Source: PALSA-555 sp963731625 (lineage in GTDB: Bacteria; Actinomycetota; Acidimicrobiia; IMCC26256; PALSA-555). From it: DNA of 64,000 nucleotides. The position numbers and the translations under genes are program-made. The stretch lies in the NCBI GenBank assembly GCA_963731625.1, contig CAVSWH010000004.1, positions 682,001 through 746,000 of the forward strand, written 5' to 3'. Below the pieces are notes generated by a model. The model saw only the letters and a list, made by a program, of their open reading frames with translations. It was not told the DNA's origin and ran no database searches. Shown in pieces: positions 25,042-33,410 of this stretch (within the stretch, counting starts at the first letter, position 1; each line of letters begins with the position of its first letter).

Positions 25042-25971
25042 GTGATCGACACGGCTGCGATCGAGGCGCACGTCGCCGCCGTGCAGCGCGACGGGTACAC
25101 GATCCTCGAGGGGGTCATCGAGCCGGACGTCGTCGACGGGCTGGCCGCGGACCTCGAGCGGCTCGAGGCGTTCTTCGACGTGCAGCCGTCGGCGAACAGC
25201 TTCGAGGGCAGCCACACGCTGCGCATCTACAACCTGCTCGCCTTCGGGAAGCGGTTCGAGGCGGTCCCGGTGCACGAGCACGTGCTCCCCGTCGTCGAGG
25301 GGGTGCTCGACCCCGGCTGTCTCGTCTCGTCGTTGTCGTCGATCACGATCCTGCCGGGCGAGACGGCCCAGCCGATCCACGCCGACGACCAGCTGATCCC
25401 GCTCCCCAAGCCGCACGTCCCGACGGTGTGCAACACGATGTGGGCGCTCACCGACTTCACCGAGGCGAACGGCGCGACGCGCCTCATCCGCGGGACGCAC
25501 ACCGCGGACGCCTCCCCGGACTACGGCGCACCGTACGACTCGATCGCCGCCGAGATGCCGAAGGGCAGCGTGCTCGTCTGGCACGGGAGCCTCTGGCACG
25601 GCGGCGGCGCGAACCGGACGGACGCGAAGCGGGTCGGCGTGGCGATGAACTACTGCGCGGGCTGGATCCGCCAGCAGGAGAACCAGCAGCTCGGCATCCC
25701 CCGCGAGATCGCCGCGGGCTTCTCGCCGCGGCTGCGTCGCCTCGTCGGGTACGGGATCTACACCGGGCTCATCGGCCACATCGACAAGCACGACCCGGTC
25801 GAGATGCTCGGCGACGCGCCTGACGACGACCCGATGGTGTGGGACCAGATCGAGACGCTCCTCGCCGACGGCGTCGAGCAGGACGACCTGGCGACGCGCC
25901 TCTCACATGACGACGGCGCCGCCGTCGACGGCCAAGGCGTGGCCGACGACGAACGACGCCGCGTCGGATAG
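25042..25971 (+). CDS. phytanoyl-CoA dioxygenase family (PhyH) protein
   Basis: 309 residues. Fe(II)/2-oxoglutarate oxygenase: His113 and Asp115 in IHADD, distal His186 in SLWHGGG and Arg192 for 2-oxoglutarate. It would hydroxylate a CoA ester or small metabolite using O2. Leaderless GTG start (TAGCCT 6 nt upstream). The last 23 codons read through the 3' end of the convergent SDR gene (69-bp overlap) and look non-native, so the original stop may have been lost. Confidence 0.82.
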   Translation: MIDTAAIEAHVAAVQRDGYTILEGVIEPDVVDGLAADLERLEAFFDVQPSANSFEGSHTLRIYNLLAFGKRFEAVPVHEHVLPVVEGVLDPGCLVSSLSSITILPGETAQPIHADDQLIPLPKPHVPTVCNTMWALTDFTEANGATRLIRGTHTADASPDYGAPYDSIAAEMPKGSVLVWHGSLWHGGGANRTDAKRVGVAMNYCAGWIRQQENQQLGIPREIAAGFSPRLRRLVGYGIYTGLIGHIDKHDPVEMLGDAPDDDPMVWDQIETLLADGVEQDDLATRLSHDDGAAVDGQGVADDERRRVG

Positions 25972-26673
25972 CAGCCAGACCATCGCCTGGGCGATCTCGA
26001 CGGGCCGCGCCAGCCGTCCGATCGGCGCCGAGTTGGCCATCGCCTTCTCGATGGCCGGGTCGCCGCCCATGAAGCCCTCGAGCATGGGGGTGCGGGTGCT
26101 GCCCGGGCACACCGCGTTGATGCGCACCCCCGCCTTCACGTACTCGAGCGCGGCGGCACGGGTGAGCCCGATCACGCCGTGCTTGCTCGCGACGTAGGCG
26201 GGGAGCCCAGCGAAACCGACCAGGCCGGCACCCGACGACGTGTTGACGATCGCGCCGCCGCCGCGGGCGACCATCGCCGGGATCTCGTGCTTCAGGCCGA
26301 GGAACACGCCGGTGAGGTTGAGGGCGAGGACCCGGTTCCAGTCCTCGAGCGAGTAGTCGGCGGTCGCGTTCGACGGCCCGGTCGTGCCCGCGTTGTTGAT
26401 CGCCCCGTCGAGGCCGCCGTAGGTGTCGAGCACCCGAGCGACCGCGGCGGCGACGTCGTCCTCCCGGGTCACGTCGGTCCGCTGGAAGACCGCGTCGCCA
26501 CCGTCGGCCCGGACCCGCTCGACGACGGCCGCGCCCCGCTCGGCGTCGAGGTCCGCGACGACCACCCGCGCGCCCGCCCCCGTGAGCAGCCCGACGGCGG
26601 CCTCACCGAGACCCGAGGCGCCGCCGGTCACCAGCATCGCTTTGTCGTCGAACCGGGCACCGTCGTCAGCCAT
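25903..26673 (-). CDS. SDR family NAD(P)-dependent oxidoreductase
   Basis: 256 residues. TGGASGLG near residue 16, NNAG, NTSSGAG and YVASKHG identify a classical SDR; DLDAERG after strand 2 suggests NAD. C-terminus FVVGHALAVDGGAVVM is complete. ATG start with GGGAGG upstream. Convergent with, and overlapping, the PhyH gene by 69 bp. Confidence 0.88.
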   Translation of the reverse strand: MADDGARFDDKAMLVTGGASGLGEAAVGLLTGAGARVVVADLDAERGAAVVERVRADGGDAVFQRTDVTREDDVAAAVARVLDTYGGLDGAINNAGTTGPSNATADYSLEDWNRVLALNLTGVFLGLKHEIPAMVARGGGAIVNTSSGAGLVGFAGLPAYVASKHGVIGLTRAAALEYVKAGVRINAVCPGSTRTPMLEGFMGGDPAIEKAMANSAPIGRLARPVEIAQAMVWLLSDAASFVVGHALAVDGGAVVM

Positions 26674-26748
26674 CGAAGCCTCCCGAGCCTGGCCAGGCGG
26701 CGGACGATACGCCCTTCAGGGGCGGCCCCGGCCCGCCGATACGTGGCC

Positions 26749-28944
26749 ATGGCCAAGACCGCCGAGGAGGCCGGTCGGGACCAGCCTTCGCCGAAGGACG
26801 TCGGCCGGCACCTCCGCTCCGTTCGCAAGCAGCAGGGTCTGTCCCGCACCGTCGTGGCGCGCTCCGCCGGGCTCACACGCCGCGAGCTCGCCGCGTACGA
26901 GCGCGGCCGCGCCGAGGTCCCCGAGAGCGATCTCTGGTGCCTCGCGGGCTCGTGCGGCGTCGACGTGTCGGACCTCCTGCCGCGCCGCGACCCGCTCCAC
27001 ATCGCGCCCGACCACTCGGCGATCGGCGTGGGCGACACGGTGCGCCGGCTGCGCAACCCGTCGGAGCCCGACGACATGCTGCGCGAGTACCTCTCGATGA
27101 TCTACGAGCTGCGCCGTGTCCCACCCGGCGCGCCGATCCCGCTGCGCCAGCCCGACCTCGCGGCGCTCGCCGATGCGCTCGGCGGGACGCCCGAGTCGAT
27201 CGAGACCCGCCTCATGCAGCTCGGGGGCGTCTCGCACGAGGAGGCGGTCCGGCTGCGCAGCATGATCCTGCCGCCGCTGTCGCTGCCGAGCCCGGTGCGC
27301 GACGCGTCGCACGACGACCCGTACGCGCTGTTGAACCAGGCCGATGACTCGCCGGCGATCGAGCAGTTCTTCGCCGGTCCCGGGCCCGTCGACCCGTTCG
27401 CGCCCGCCGCGGGTGACCCGTTCGCCGGCGGGCCCGCGACGGTCGACCCCTTCACCGGACAACCGGCGACCGCCGAGCCGTTCGGCGCGCCGCCCGCGTC
27501 GCCCGTCGACCCGTTCGCGACCGCCGAGCCGTTCGGCGCGCCGCCCGCGTCCCCGGTCGACCCGTTCGCGACCGCTGCGCCGGTCGCGCCGCCGATGGCA
27601 CCGCCGCTCGCCGCCGATCCCGCGACGACCGGACCGGCCGAGGGGTTCGCGCCCGCGCCGCCCGTCGCCGGGCCGCCGCCGGGTTGGGCACCCCCGCCCG
27701 CGCCGAGCATCGCCGAGCCGCCGCCGGGTTGGGCGCCACCGCCCCCGCCGGAGATGACGCCGGTCGTCGAGCCGCCCGGCGCCGGCCCGTTCGCGCCGCC
27801 TGTGATGCCGCCAGTCGAGGCACCGCTGACTCCACCGTCGGATCCGTTCGCCGGACCCGTCAGCCCGAACGCCAGCGCCGCGGGGCTGCGCGACCCGTTC
27901 GCGCCCCCGTCGGCGGAGGACCCGCTCGCACCGCGGCCGCTGCCCCCCGACCCGTTCGCGGCACCGCCGCCCGCGCCCGAGCCCGCGTCGTGGGCCGCGC
28001 CCGTCGCGCCCGAGCCGACCGCCGCGAACGGCAACGGCAACGGCATCGTCGTCGACGACCCGTTCGCGCCGCCGCCGATCGCGGCGACGCCCACCGAGAC
28101 GGAGCCGGTCGTGCCCGAGCACGACACCGTGGCGCACGACGCGGCGGCCTACGACACCTTCGTGCCCGGCGCCTTCAGCGGGCCGATCCTCGACGCGATC
28201 GTCGTCGACGACCCGATGCGCCCACCGCCGAGCGACGCGGCGCCCGAGGTCGAGGACCGCGACGAGCCCGCCGCGGACCTCGAGCCCGAGGTCGACGACG
28301 CGCGACCGATCATCAAGCCGAGCGACCCGATCGCGTGGAAGGCCGCCGCGGACGCGCCGAGCGGCGAGCCGAGCCCGACGCTCGCGGCCGAGCCGCACTT
28401 CGAGCGGGCCACCGCCGACTGGCAGGTCGGCGGTGTCTTCCCGGCCACCGCAATGGCCGATGACGGGACGCTCGCGTTGCGGCGCGCCGACGCCCGCTGG
28501 GCGCTCACGAACCTGACCGCCGCCGGTGACGCCATCATCGAGACGTCGTTCGACCTGCGGACCGGGTCCGGGTTCGGGATCGTGTTCCGTGCGTCGGTCA
28601 CCAACGACCGCATCACCGGCTACTCGTTCGACATGGACCCCGTCGCCGGTGGTGGCGGCTACCTCGTGCGGCTCTGGGACGGGAGCCGCCAGCACTGGCG
28701 GCCGCTGGCCCACGCCGCGGTCACCGACCCCGCACGCCTCTTCGGCCGCCACGTGACGCGGATCACGCTGCGCGGCGACCAACTCAGCGTGCAGATCGAC
28801 GGCGACGCCGTCCTCGAGGTCCCGGCACTCAGCCGGGCGACGCTCGAGGCCGGCCGCGAGCCCTGCCGCGGGGACCGGGTCGGCATCCAGGCCTGGGCCA
28901 CGACCGAAGTCACCGTCGACACCTTCCGCGTCGCGCAGCTCTGA
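26749..28944 (+). CDS. XRE HTH domain - Pro-rich linker - lectin-like domain fusion protein
   Basis: 731 residues. Residues 15-78 are an XRE-type helix-turn-helix (VGRHLRSVRKQQGLSRTVVARSAGLTRRELAAYERG). A second helical part (about 85-175) may be a dimerisation domain. Residues about 200-540 are low-complexity, rich in DPFAxP/PPPGWAPP motifs, with a 51-bp DNA repeat. The C-terminal 185 residues form a jelly-roll-like domain (TSFDLRTGSGFGIVFRASV, GYSFDMDP, DGDAVLEV) like concanavalin/LamG or DUF1080. No signal peptide or membrane helix. It may couple ligand binding to DNA binding, but its role is unknown. ATG 26749 or GTG 26743 start. Confidence 0.75.
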   Translation: MAKTAEEAGRDQPSPKDVGRHLRSVRKQQGLSRTVVARSAGLTRRELAAYERGRAEVPESDLWCLAGSCGVDVSDLLPRRDPLHIAPDHSAIGVGDTVRRLRNPSEPDDMLREYLSMIYELRRVPPGAPIPLRQPDLAALADALGGTPESIETRLMQLGGVSHEEAVRLRSMILPPLSLPSPVRDASHDDPYALLNQADDSPAIEQFFAGPGPVDPFAPAAGDPFAGGPATVDPFTGQPATAEPFGAPPASPVDPFATAEPFGAPPASPVDPFATAAPVAPPMAPPLAADPATTGPAEGFAPAPPVAGPPPGWAPPPAPSIAEPPPGWAPPPPPEMTPVVEPPGAGPFAPPVMPPVEAPLTPPSDPFAGPVSPNASAAGLRDPFAPPSAEDPLAPRPLPPDPFAAPPPAPEPASWAAPVAPEPTAANGNGNGIVVDDPFAPPPIAATPTETEPVVPEHDTVAHDAAAYDTFVPGAFSGPILDAIVVDDPMRPPPSDAAPEVEDRDEPAADLEPEVDDARPIIKPSDPIAWKAAADAPSGEPSPTLAAEPHFERATADWQVGGVFPATAMADDGTLALRRADARWALTNLTAAGDAIIETSFDLRTGSGFGIVFRASVTNDRITGYSFDMDPVAGGGGYLVRLWDGSRQHWRPLAHAAVTDPARLFGRHVTRITLRGDQLSVQIDGDAVLEVPALSRATLEAGREPCRGDRVGIQAWATTEVTVDTFRVAQL
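27466..27573 (+). repeat. 51-bp tandem repeat, about two copies, in frame
   Basis: Two adjacent copies with period 51 bp and a couple of mismatches encode TAEPFGAPPASPVDPFA twice. The repeat keeps the reading frame of the HTH/lectin-like fusion and lengthens its disordered linker, so it is a slippage-type expansion. Confidence 0.85.
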
Positions 28945-28974
28945 CGCGCCGGCCGCGCCGGCCGATCCCGCGCC

Positions 28975-29739
28975 TCACGCAAACGACACGCGCGCCGAGG
29001 TCCGCACCTCGTCGGCGTGGGTGAGCCAGCACGCCAGGCCGTCGTCCTCCACGCTGGTCCACAGCTCGACCGCCTCCTCGAGGTCGACGGGCTGTCGGTA
29101 CTCCATCTCGGCGCGGGCCAGGTGCCGCGCCGGATGGCGTCGCCCCAACTCGTCCTCGACCGCCGTCCATGACGCCGCGTTGTTGACGTGGTCGAGCACG
29201 TCGATGTCGACGACGCGCAGCGGCCACGGCCGGGCCAGCGCACCCGGCGTCGGCGGCGGGTGGCGCAGCCGGCTCCGCACGTGCCGCCCCGCCGCCGCCT
29301 CGCCGTAGAGGTCGAAGAACCAGTCCCGCAGCGGCGCCGGCCGGCCGGCCTCGTCGACGTACACCCAGAGTGCGACGGCCTCGACCGCCAGCCGCCCCTC
29401 GACGGTGAGCGTCGTGCGCCGCTCCGCGAATCGGCTCCCCGCCCCGCTGCAGAACGTCGTGAGCGTCACGGCGTCGCGGTAGCGGGGCGGCTCGCCGAGC
29501 GCGAGGACGAGGCGCCGCAGCACCCACGCGCCGACGAGACCGGCGTCGTCGACGTCGTCGGCCGCGACGTCTTGGAGGTACCCGGCGAGCGCGTCGAGCC
29601 GCACGCGACCCTGGCTGGTGACGTCGCCCAGGCGGACCGGGCGCTCACGGGTGAAGCGCCGGCCCGTCGCGGGCAGCGGCCGGAACTCCTCGGGATCGAC
29701 GTCGGGCATGCGCATCGGGGGTGGCACGCCGGGCGGCAC
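28975..29739 (-). CDS. acyl-ACP thioesterase-like (double hotdog) protein
   Basis: 254 residues. Two hotdog halves: VRLGDVTSQGRVRLDALAGYLQDVA (about 35-60) and the second with DVLDHVNNAASWTAVEDEL (about 180-200), whose DxxxHVNNA pattern carries the Asp/His/Asn active-site set of FatA-like acyl-ACP thioesterases. It would release a free fatty acid from ACP or CoA. Start uncertain: GTG 29739, directly after the acyl-CoA dehydrogenase stop, or one of the ATGs within the next 11 codons. Confidence 0.8.
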   Translation of the reverse strand: MPPGVPPPMRMPDVDPEEFRPLPATGRRFTRERPVRLGDVTSQGRVRLDALAGYLQDVAADDVDDAGLVGAWVLRRLVLALGEPPRYRDAVTLTTFCSGAGSRFAERRTTLTVEGRLAVEAVALWVYVDEAGRPAPLRDWFFDLYGEAAAGRHVRSRLRHPPPTPGALARPWPLRVVDIDVLDHVNNAASWTAVEDELGRRHPARHLARAEMEYRQPVDLEEAVELWTSVEDDGLACWLTHADEVRTSARVSFA

Positions 29740-29743
29740 GCCG

Positions 29744-31013
29744 TCAGCCCTGCGTGCCGACCTTGAGCTCGCGGAAGGGCGTGAGCTTGTCGGGGCCGGG
29801 CTCCTTCGGGAGGCCGAGCACCCGCTCCCCGATGATGTTCTTCTGGATCTCGTCGGTGCCGCCGTAGATCGAGGGGGCGGGCGCGAAGAGCGTGAGCTCC
29901 TGCACCGCGCCGCCGCCTGTCGTGTCGGGCCCGACGAGCAGCGCCTCGGGGCCGAGCACCTCGGGGCCGAGGTCGCGCGCCAGGCGACAGAATTCGGCTC
30001 ATGAGCAGCTTCGCCGTGTTCGCCTCGGGCCCGGGCCCCCGCCCGGTCGAGCGGGCCGCCTTCACGCGCAACGCCGTCATCCGGCCCACCTCGTTCAGCG
30101 TGTAGAGCTGCGCGAGGCGCTGGCGCACCACCGGGTCGTCGGCCCGCCCGAGCTTGTCGGCGAGACCGGCGAGCAGGTCAAAGGCCTTGCCGAACGCGGC
30201 CGGCTGGATGCCGGCGCGGCTCGTCCGCTCGGCGAGGTCACCCACCCGCTGGTCGAGCATCCCGCCCTTCTGACCGGGGAACGCCGACCCACCGGCGCCG
30301 CCGCCGCCGGTCCCGAGCCCGGCGCGCTCGTTCGCGAGGGTCGTGTTCGCGACGATCCAGCCCTCGTCGACCCCGCCGATGACCGCGTCGGCGGGCACGC
30401 GGGCGTCGTCGAAGAACACCTCGCTGAAGAGCGCCCGGCCGGTCATCTCCCGCAGCGGTCGCACCTCGACGCCCGGCTGGTCCATCGGGAAGGCGAAGTA
30501 CGTGATGCCCTGGTGCTTCGGTGCGTCCGGGTTGGTGCGGGCGAGCAGCATCCCGAGGTCGGCGACCGTCGCGCCGGAGGTCCAGACCTTCTGACCGTTC
30601 ACGACCCACTCGTCGCCGTCGCGCTCGGCGCGGGTCTGGAGGCTCGCGAGGTCCGAGCCGGCCCCCGGCTCGCTGAACAGCTGGCACCAGCCCTCGGCGC
30701 CGCTGACGATCGGGCGGAGGTAGCGCTCGCGCTGCGCGTCCGTGCCGTGGGTGAGGATCGTCGGGCCCGCGAGGAGGAGCCCGAGCCCGGCCGGCGGCCC
30801 GATCGCCCCGGCGTCGCGCAGCTCGGCGCCGACCGCCGGCGCGAACTCGCGCGCGAGGTCGCGGCCGAGCCAGGCGGCGGGCCAGGTCGGCACCGCCCAG
30901 CCGGAGTCGGCGAGGACGTCCCACCACTCACGCACGGTCAGGTCGGGGTCCCAGGCGTCGGCCACGAAGGCGCGCACCTCGGCGCGGACGGACTCGGCGG
31001 TCGGCTCAGGCAT
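29744..31013 (-). pseudogene. acyl-CoA dehydrogenase, single-base frameshift
   Basis: About 422 residues when repaired. FAD/acyl-CoA site segments WCQLFSEPGAGSDLASLQTRA and GQKVWTSGA are normal, and the C-terminus SIYGGTDEIQKNIIGERVLG is in another frame. In coding direction the frame breaks after KLLMS: ATGAGC is followed by CGAATTC, and removing one C (29996-29997 on the plus strand) restores MSEFCRLARDLGPEVLG. The usual catalytic Glu before GT is Gly here. ATG at 31013 overlaps the ArsC stop by 8 bp. It is a real lesion or a sequencing error; the rest of the gene shows no decay. Confidence 0.85.
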
Positions 31014-31377
31014 GGTCGGCCGGCGCGTCGAGCAGCTCGAGGACGCGCTCGGAGGGTCGGGCGATGAGCCCGCGCCCGTCGCGGATCACGACGGGGCGCT
31101 GCATGAGCTCGGGGTGCTCGAGCAGGAGCGCGACGACCGAGGCGCGGTCCTGGTAGCCGTCGGGGTCGAGGCCGAGCTCCCGGAACCGGTCGTCGTGACG
31201 GACGAGCTCGGCCGGCGCCTCGTCGATCGTGTCGACCATCCACTCGAGCGTCGCCCGGTCGGGTGGCGCCTGCAGGTACTCGACGACGTCAGGGTCGACG
31301 CCGCGCTCGGCGAGGAGGTCGAGCGCCCCCCGGGACTTGGAGCAGCGAGGGTTGTGGTACACGAGCAGGTCGCCCAC
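31006..31377 (-). CDS. ArsC family (arsenate reductase/glutaredoxin-like) protein
   Basis: 123 residues. The N-terminal YHNPRCSKSRGALDLL has the single active-site Cys12 of ArsC, followed by YLQAPP and the C-terminal ELMQRPVVIRDGRGLIARPSERVLELL with the cis-Pro and Arg that bind arsenate in ArsC enzymes. It may reduce arsenate with glutathione or mycothiol, or belong to the YffB/Spx-like side of the family. Leaderless GTG start (TACCCT 7 nt upstream). Confidence 0.85.
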   Translation of the reverse strand: MGDLLVYHNPRCSKSRGALDLLAERGVDPDVVEYLQAPPDRATLEWMVDTIDEAPAELVRHDDRFRELGLDPDGYQDRASVVALLLEHPELMQRPVVIRDGRGLIARPSERVLELLDAPADHA

Positions 31378-31384
31378 GCCCCGC

Positions 31385-31394
31385 AGGGTACCGT
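31385..31394. promoter_or_regulatory. overlapping divergent -10 boxes sharing one TA
   Basis: AGGGTACCGT: leftward TACCCT serves the arsC-like gene (leaderless), rightward TACCGT could serve the diiron protein gene at 31425, which has its own leader and ribosome site. The shared TA is 31389-31390. Same design as at 25026-25035. Confidence 0.5.
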
Positions 31395-31424
31395 TTGTCT
31401 GGACGACGAGCAGCGGGGGCAGCG

Positions 31425-32558
31425 ATGACCATCGACCAGGCCGAGTTCCAGGCGCTCGGACGCGACGACGTCAACGACGTCGCGTCGATCCTGGCGGACG
31501 ACGGGCGCGACTTCGGCACGGTCGCTCACGAGACGCCCGTCGGTGGCGACGCCGTGTTCACGTGGGACTACGAGCGCAGCCGCGCCGGCCTCTCGAAGCT
31601 CTACGAGCGGGCCAAGACCTCGCAGTGGAACGCCACGACCGACCTCGACTGGTCGACCGAGGTCGACGTCGACGCCGTCGCCACGGAGATGCAGGCCGCG
31701 GCCGGACCGCTGCTCGCCCGGCTCAAGGAGCTGCCCAACTCGCCGCTGCAGACGTGGGGCCCGAAGGAGTGGGCGACCCTCGGGGTCGAGGCGTTCCGCT
31801 GGCGGATGAGCCAGTTCCTCCACGGGGAGCAGGGCGCGCTCATCTGCACGGCGAAGATCGTCGAGACCGTCCCCTGGATCGACGCCAAGTACTACGCCGC
31901 GACCCAGGTCGTGGACGAGGCCCGCCACGTCGAGGTGTTCTCCCGCTACCTCGACACGAAGCTCGGCGGCCGCTTCCCGGTGAACCCGAACCTGCAGCTG
32001 CTCATCGACGACGTCATCGGCGACACCCGCTGGGACATGACCTACATGGGCATGCAGATCATGATCGAGGGTCTCGCGCTCGCCGCCTTCGGCTTCATGC
32101 ACGCCGTGACCCAGGAGCCGCTGCTGAAGAAGCTGCTCCGCTACGTGCTGAGCGACGAGGCGCGCCACGTCGCGTTCGGCGTCCTCTCCCTGCAGGAGTA
32201 CTACGCGGGGCTGAGCGGCCCGGAGATCCGAGAGCGCCAGGAGTTCGCGTTCGAGGCGGCCCTGCGCATGCGCGACCGGCTGATGATGCACGCCGTGTGG
32301 GAGCGCTGCGGCGTCGACCGCGAGACGATCACCAAGATGCTCTTCGAGCTGCGCCAGCCGGGCGTGAACCCGTTCCAGGCGTCGCTGTTCGCCAAGATCG
32401 TCCCGAACTGCAAGAAACTCGGGCTGCTCGACGCCGGCGACGGCTGGCTGCGCGACCGCTTCACCGAGATCGGTGTCATCGACTTCGAGAACGCCCCGGA
32501 CACCGAGACGGAGTACGAGCTGCTCGACGCGGTCGCCGCCGACCGCGCCGCGTCCTAG
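31425..32558 (+). CDS. ferritin-like diiron protein
   Basis: 377 residues, nearly all helical. Two EARHVxxF motifs (DEARHVEVFSRYL and DEARHVAFGVLSL) with further Glu in helices give a four-helix-bundle dinuclear iron site, similar to AurF-type N-oxygenases and R2-like proteins. It probably activates O2 for oxidation of a small molecule or fatty acyl group; the substrate is not evident. ATG start after AGCGGGGGC; upstream open frame is divergent-promoter DNA. Its stop overlaps the convergent aat stop (CTAG). Confidence 0.75.
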   Translation: MTIDQAEFQALGRDDVNDVASILADDGRDFGTVAHETPVGGDAVFTWDYERSRAGLSKLYERAKTSQWNATTDLDWSTEVDVDAVATEMQAAAGPLLARLKELPNSPLQTWGPKEWATLGVEAFRWRMSQFLHGEQGALICTAKIVETVPWIDAKYYAATQVVDEARHVEVFSRYLDTKLGGRFPVNPNLQLLIDDVIGDTRWDMTYMGMQIMIEGLALAAFGFMHAVTQEPLLKKLLRYVLSDEARHVAFGVLSLQEYYAGLSGPEIRERQEFAFEAALRMRDRLMMHAVWERCGVDRETITKMLFELRQPGVNPFQASLFAKIVPNCKKLGLLDAGDGWLRDRFTEIGVIDFENAPDTETEYELLDAVAADRAAS

Positions 32559-33259
32559 CCGAGGCGCAGCGCCGGCCGGCGCACGGCGTCGGCGAGCCGG
32601 GCGAGGTACTCGTCGCGAGGCAGCGCGACCGCCCCGAGGGTCTCGAGGTGCGGCGTGCACCACTGCACGTCGAGGAGGAGGCCGCCCCCGGCGGGGAGGG
32701 ATTCGACCAGGTGGAGCAGCGCGACCTTCGACGCGTCGCGCGCCCGGTGGAACATCGATTCGCCGGCGAAGAAGCCGCCGATCGCCACGCCGTAGAGGCC
32801 GCCGGCGAGCCGCGGGGAGCCCTCACCCGTGGTCCACACCTCGACGCTGTGGGCCCAGCCCAGCTCGTGGAGTCGGGCGTAGGCCGTTTGGAACGAGTCG
32901 TCGATCCAGCCGTGGGGCCGTGACGGGTCGGCGCACCCGGCCACGACCGCCGGAAATGCCGTGTCGACGGTGACGTTGTAGCGGCGTGCCGAGCGGCGGA
33001 GCGAGCGGGCGGCGTGCCAGCCCTCGAGCGGGATCACCCCCCGGGGATCGGGCGACCACCAGCCGATCGCCCCGCCCAGTTCGACGCGCATCGGGAAGTA
33101 GCCGGCGCGGTAGGCGGCGAGCAGCGTCCCCGGCTCGAGGTCCGCGCCCAGCCCCACGAGGTCGCCGTCGGCGGCCCTCGGGTCGGGCAGCGCCCAGCGG
33201 GTCGGCGGCGGCTCCCGCGGCGGGCCGGCGCCAGGGCGGGACTCGGGCCGTTCGGGCAT
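32555..33259 (-). CDS. aat: leucyl/phenylalanyl-tRNA-protein transferase
   Basis: 234 residues. GYFPMRVELGGAIGWWSPDPRGVIPLE is the hallmark of Aat, with HGWIDDSFQTAYARLHELGWAHSVEVW and GVAIGGFFAGESMFHR following. It transfers Leu or Phe to proteins with N-terminal Arg/Lys, marking them for ClpS/ClpAP degradation. ATG 33259 is chosen for the GGGAGG ribosome site. It converges on the diiron protein gene. Confidence 0.94.
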   Translation of the reverse strand: MPERPESRPGAGPPREPPPTRWALPDPRAADGDLVGLGADLEPGTLLAAYRAGYFPMRVELGGAIGWWSPDPRGVIPLEGWHAARSLRRSARRYNVTVDTAFPAVVAGCADPSRPHGWIDDSFQTAYARLHELGWAHSVEVWTTGEGSPRLAGGLYGVAIGGFFAGESMFHRARDASKVALLHLVESLPAGGGLLLDVQWCTPHLETLGAVALPRDEYLARLADAVRRPALRLG

Positions 33260-33410
33260 GCCCTGCACCTCCCGGGGCGCCGGTGAGCGTACGCGGCCGA
33301 GCCCTCGCCCCACGCGACCCGGCCACTAGGGTGATGGCTTCGCTGTCGGCGGGCGCCCTCAGACCGGCTCGTGCGCCCGTTCGCCGAAGGGTGGAGCTGA
33401 CCTGACCGAG

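Noticed and set aside
27466..27573. Short tandem repeat considered as a CRISPR or minisatellite element
   Set aside because: Only about two copies, no spacers, and the period keeps the reading frame of a disordered linker.
26716..28782. 688-codon open frame antisense to the HTH/lectin-like gene
   Set aside because: Arg/Gly/Val-rich repeats mirror the Pro-rich linker on the other strand; no domain or start signal.
33285..33410. Possible c-di-AMP (ydaO-type) riboswitch before the Rpf-like gene
   Set aside because: The context is right, and CTAGGGTGA then CCGAA and AGCTGACC occur in order, but the conserved GGGGAACC core is missing and the final element differs at key positions. An Infernal search with RF00379 would decide; a clear hit would revive it.
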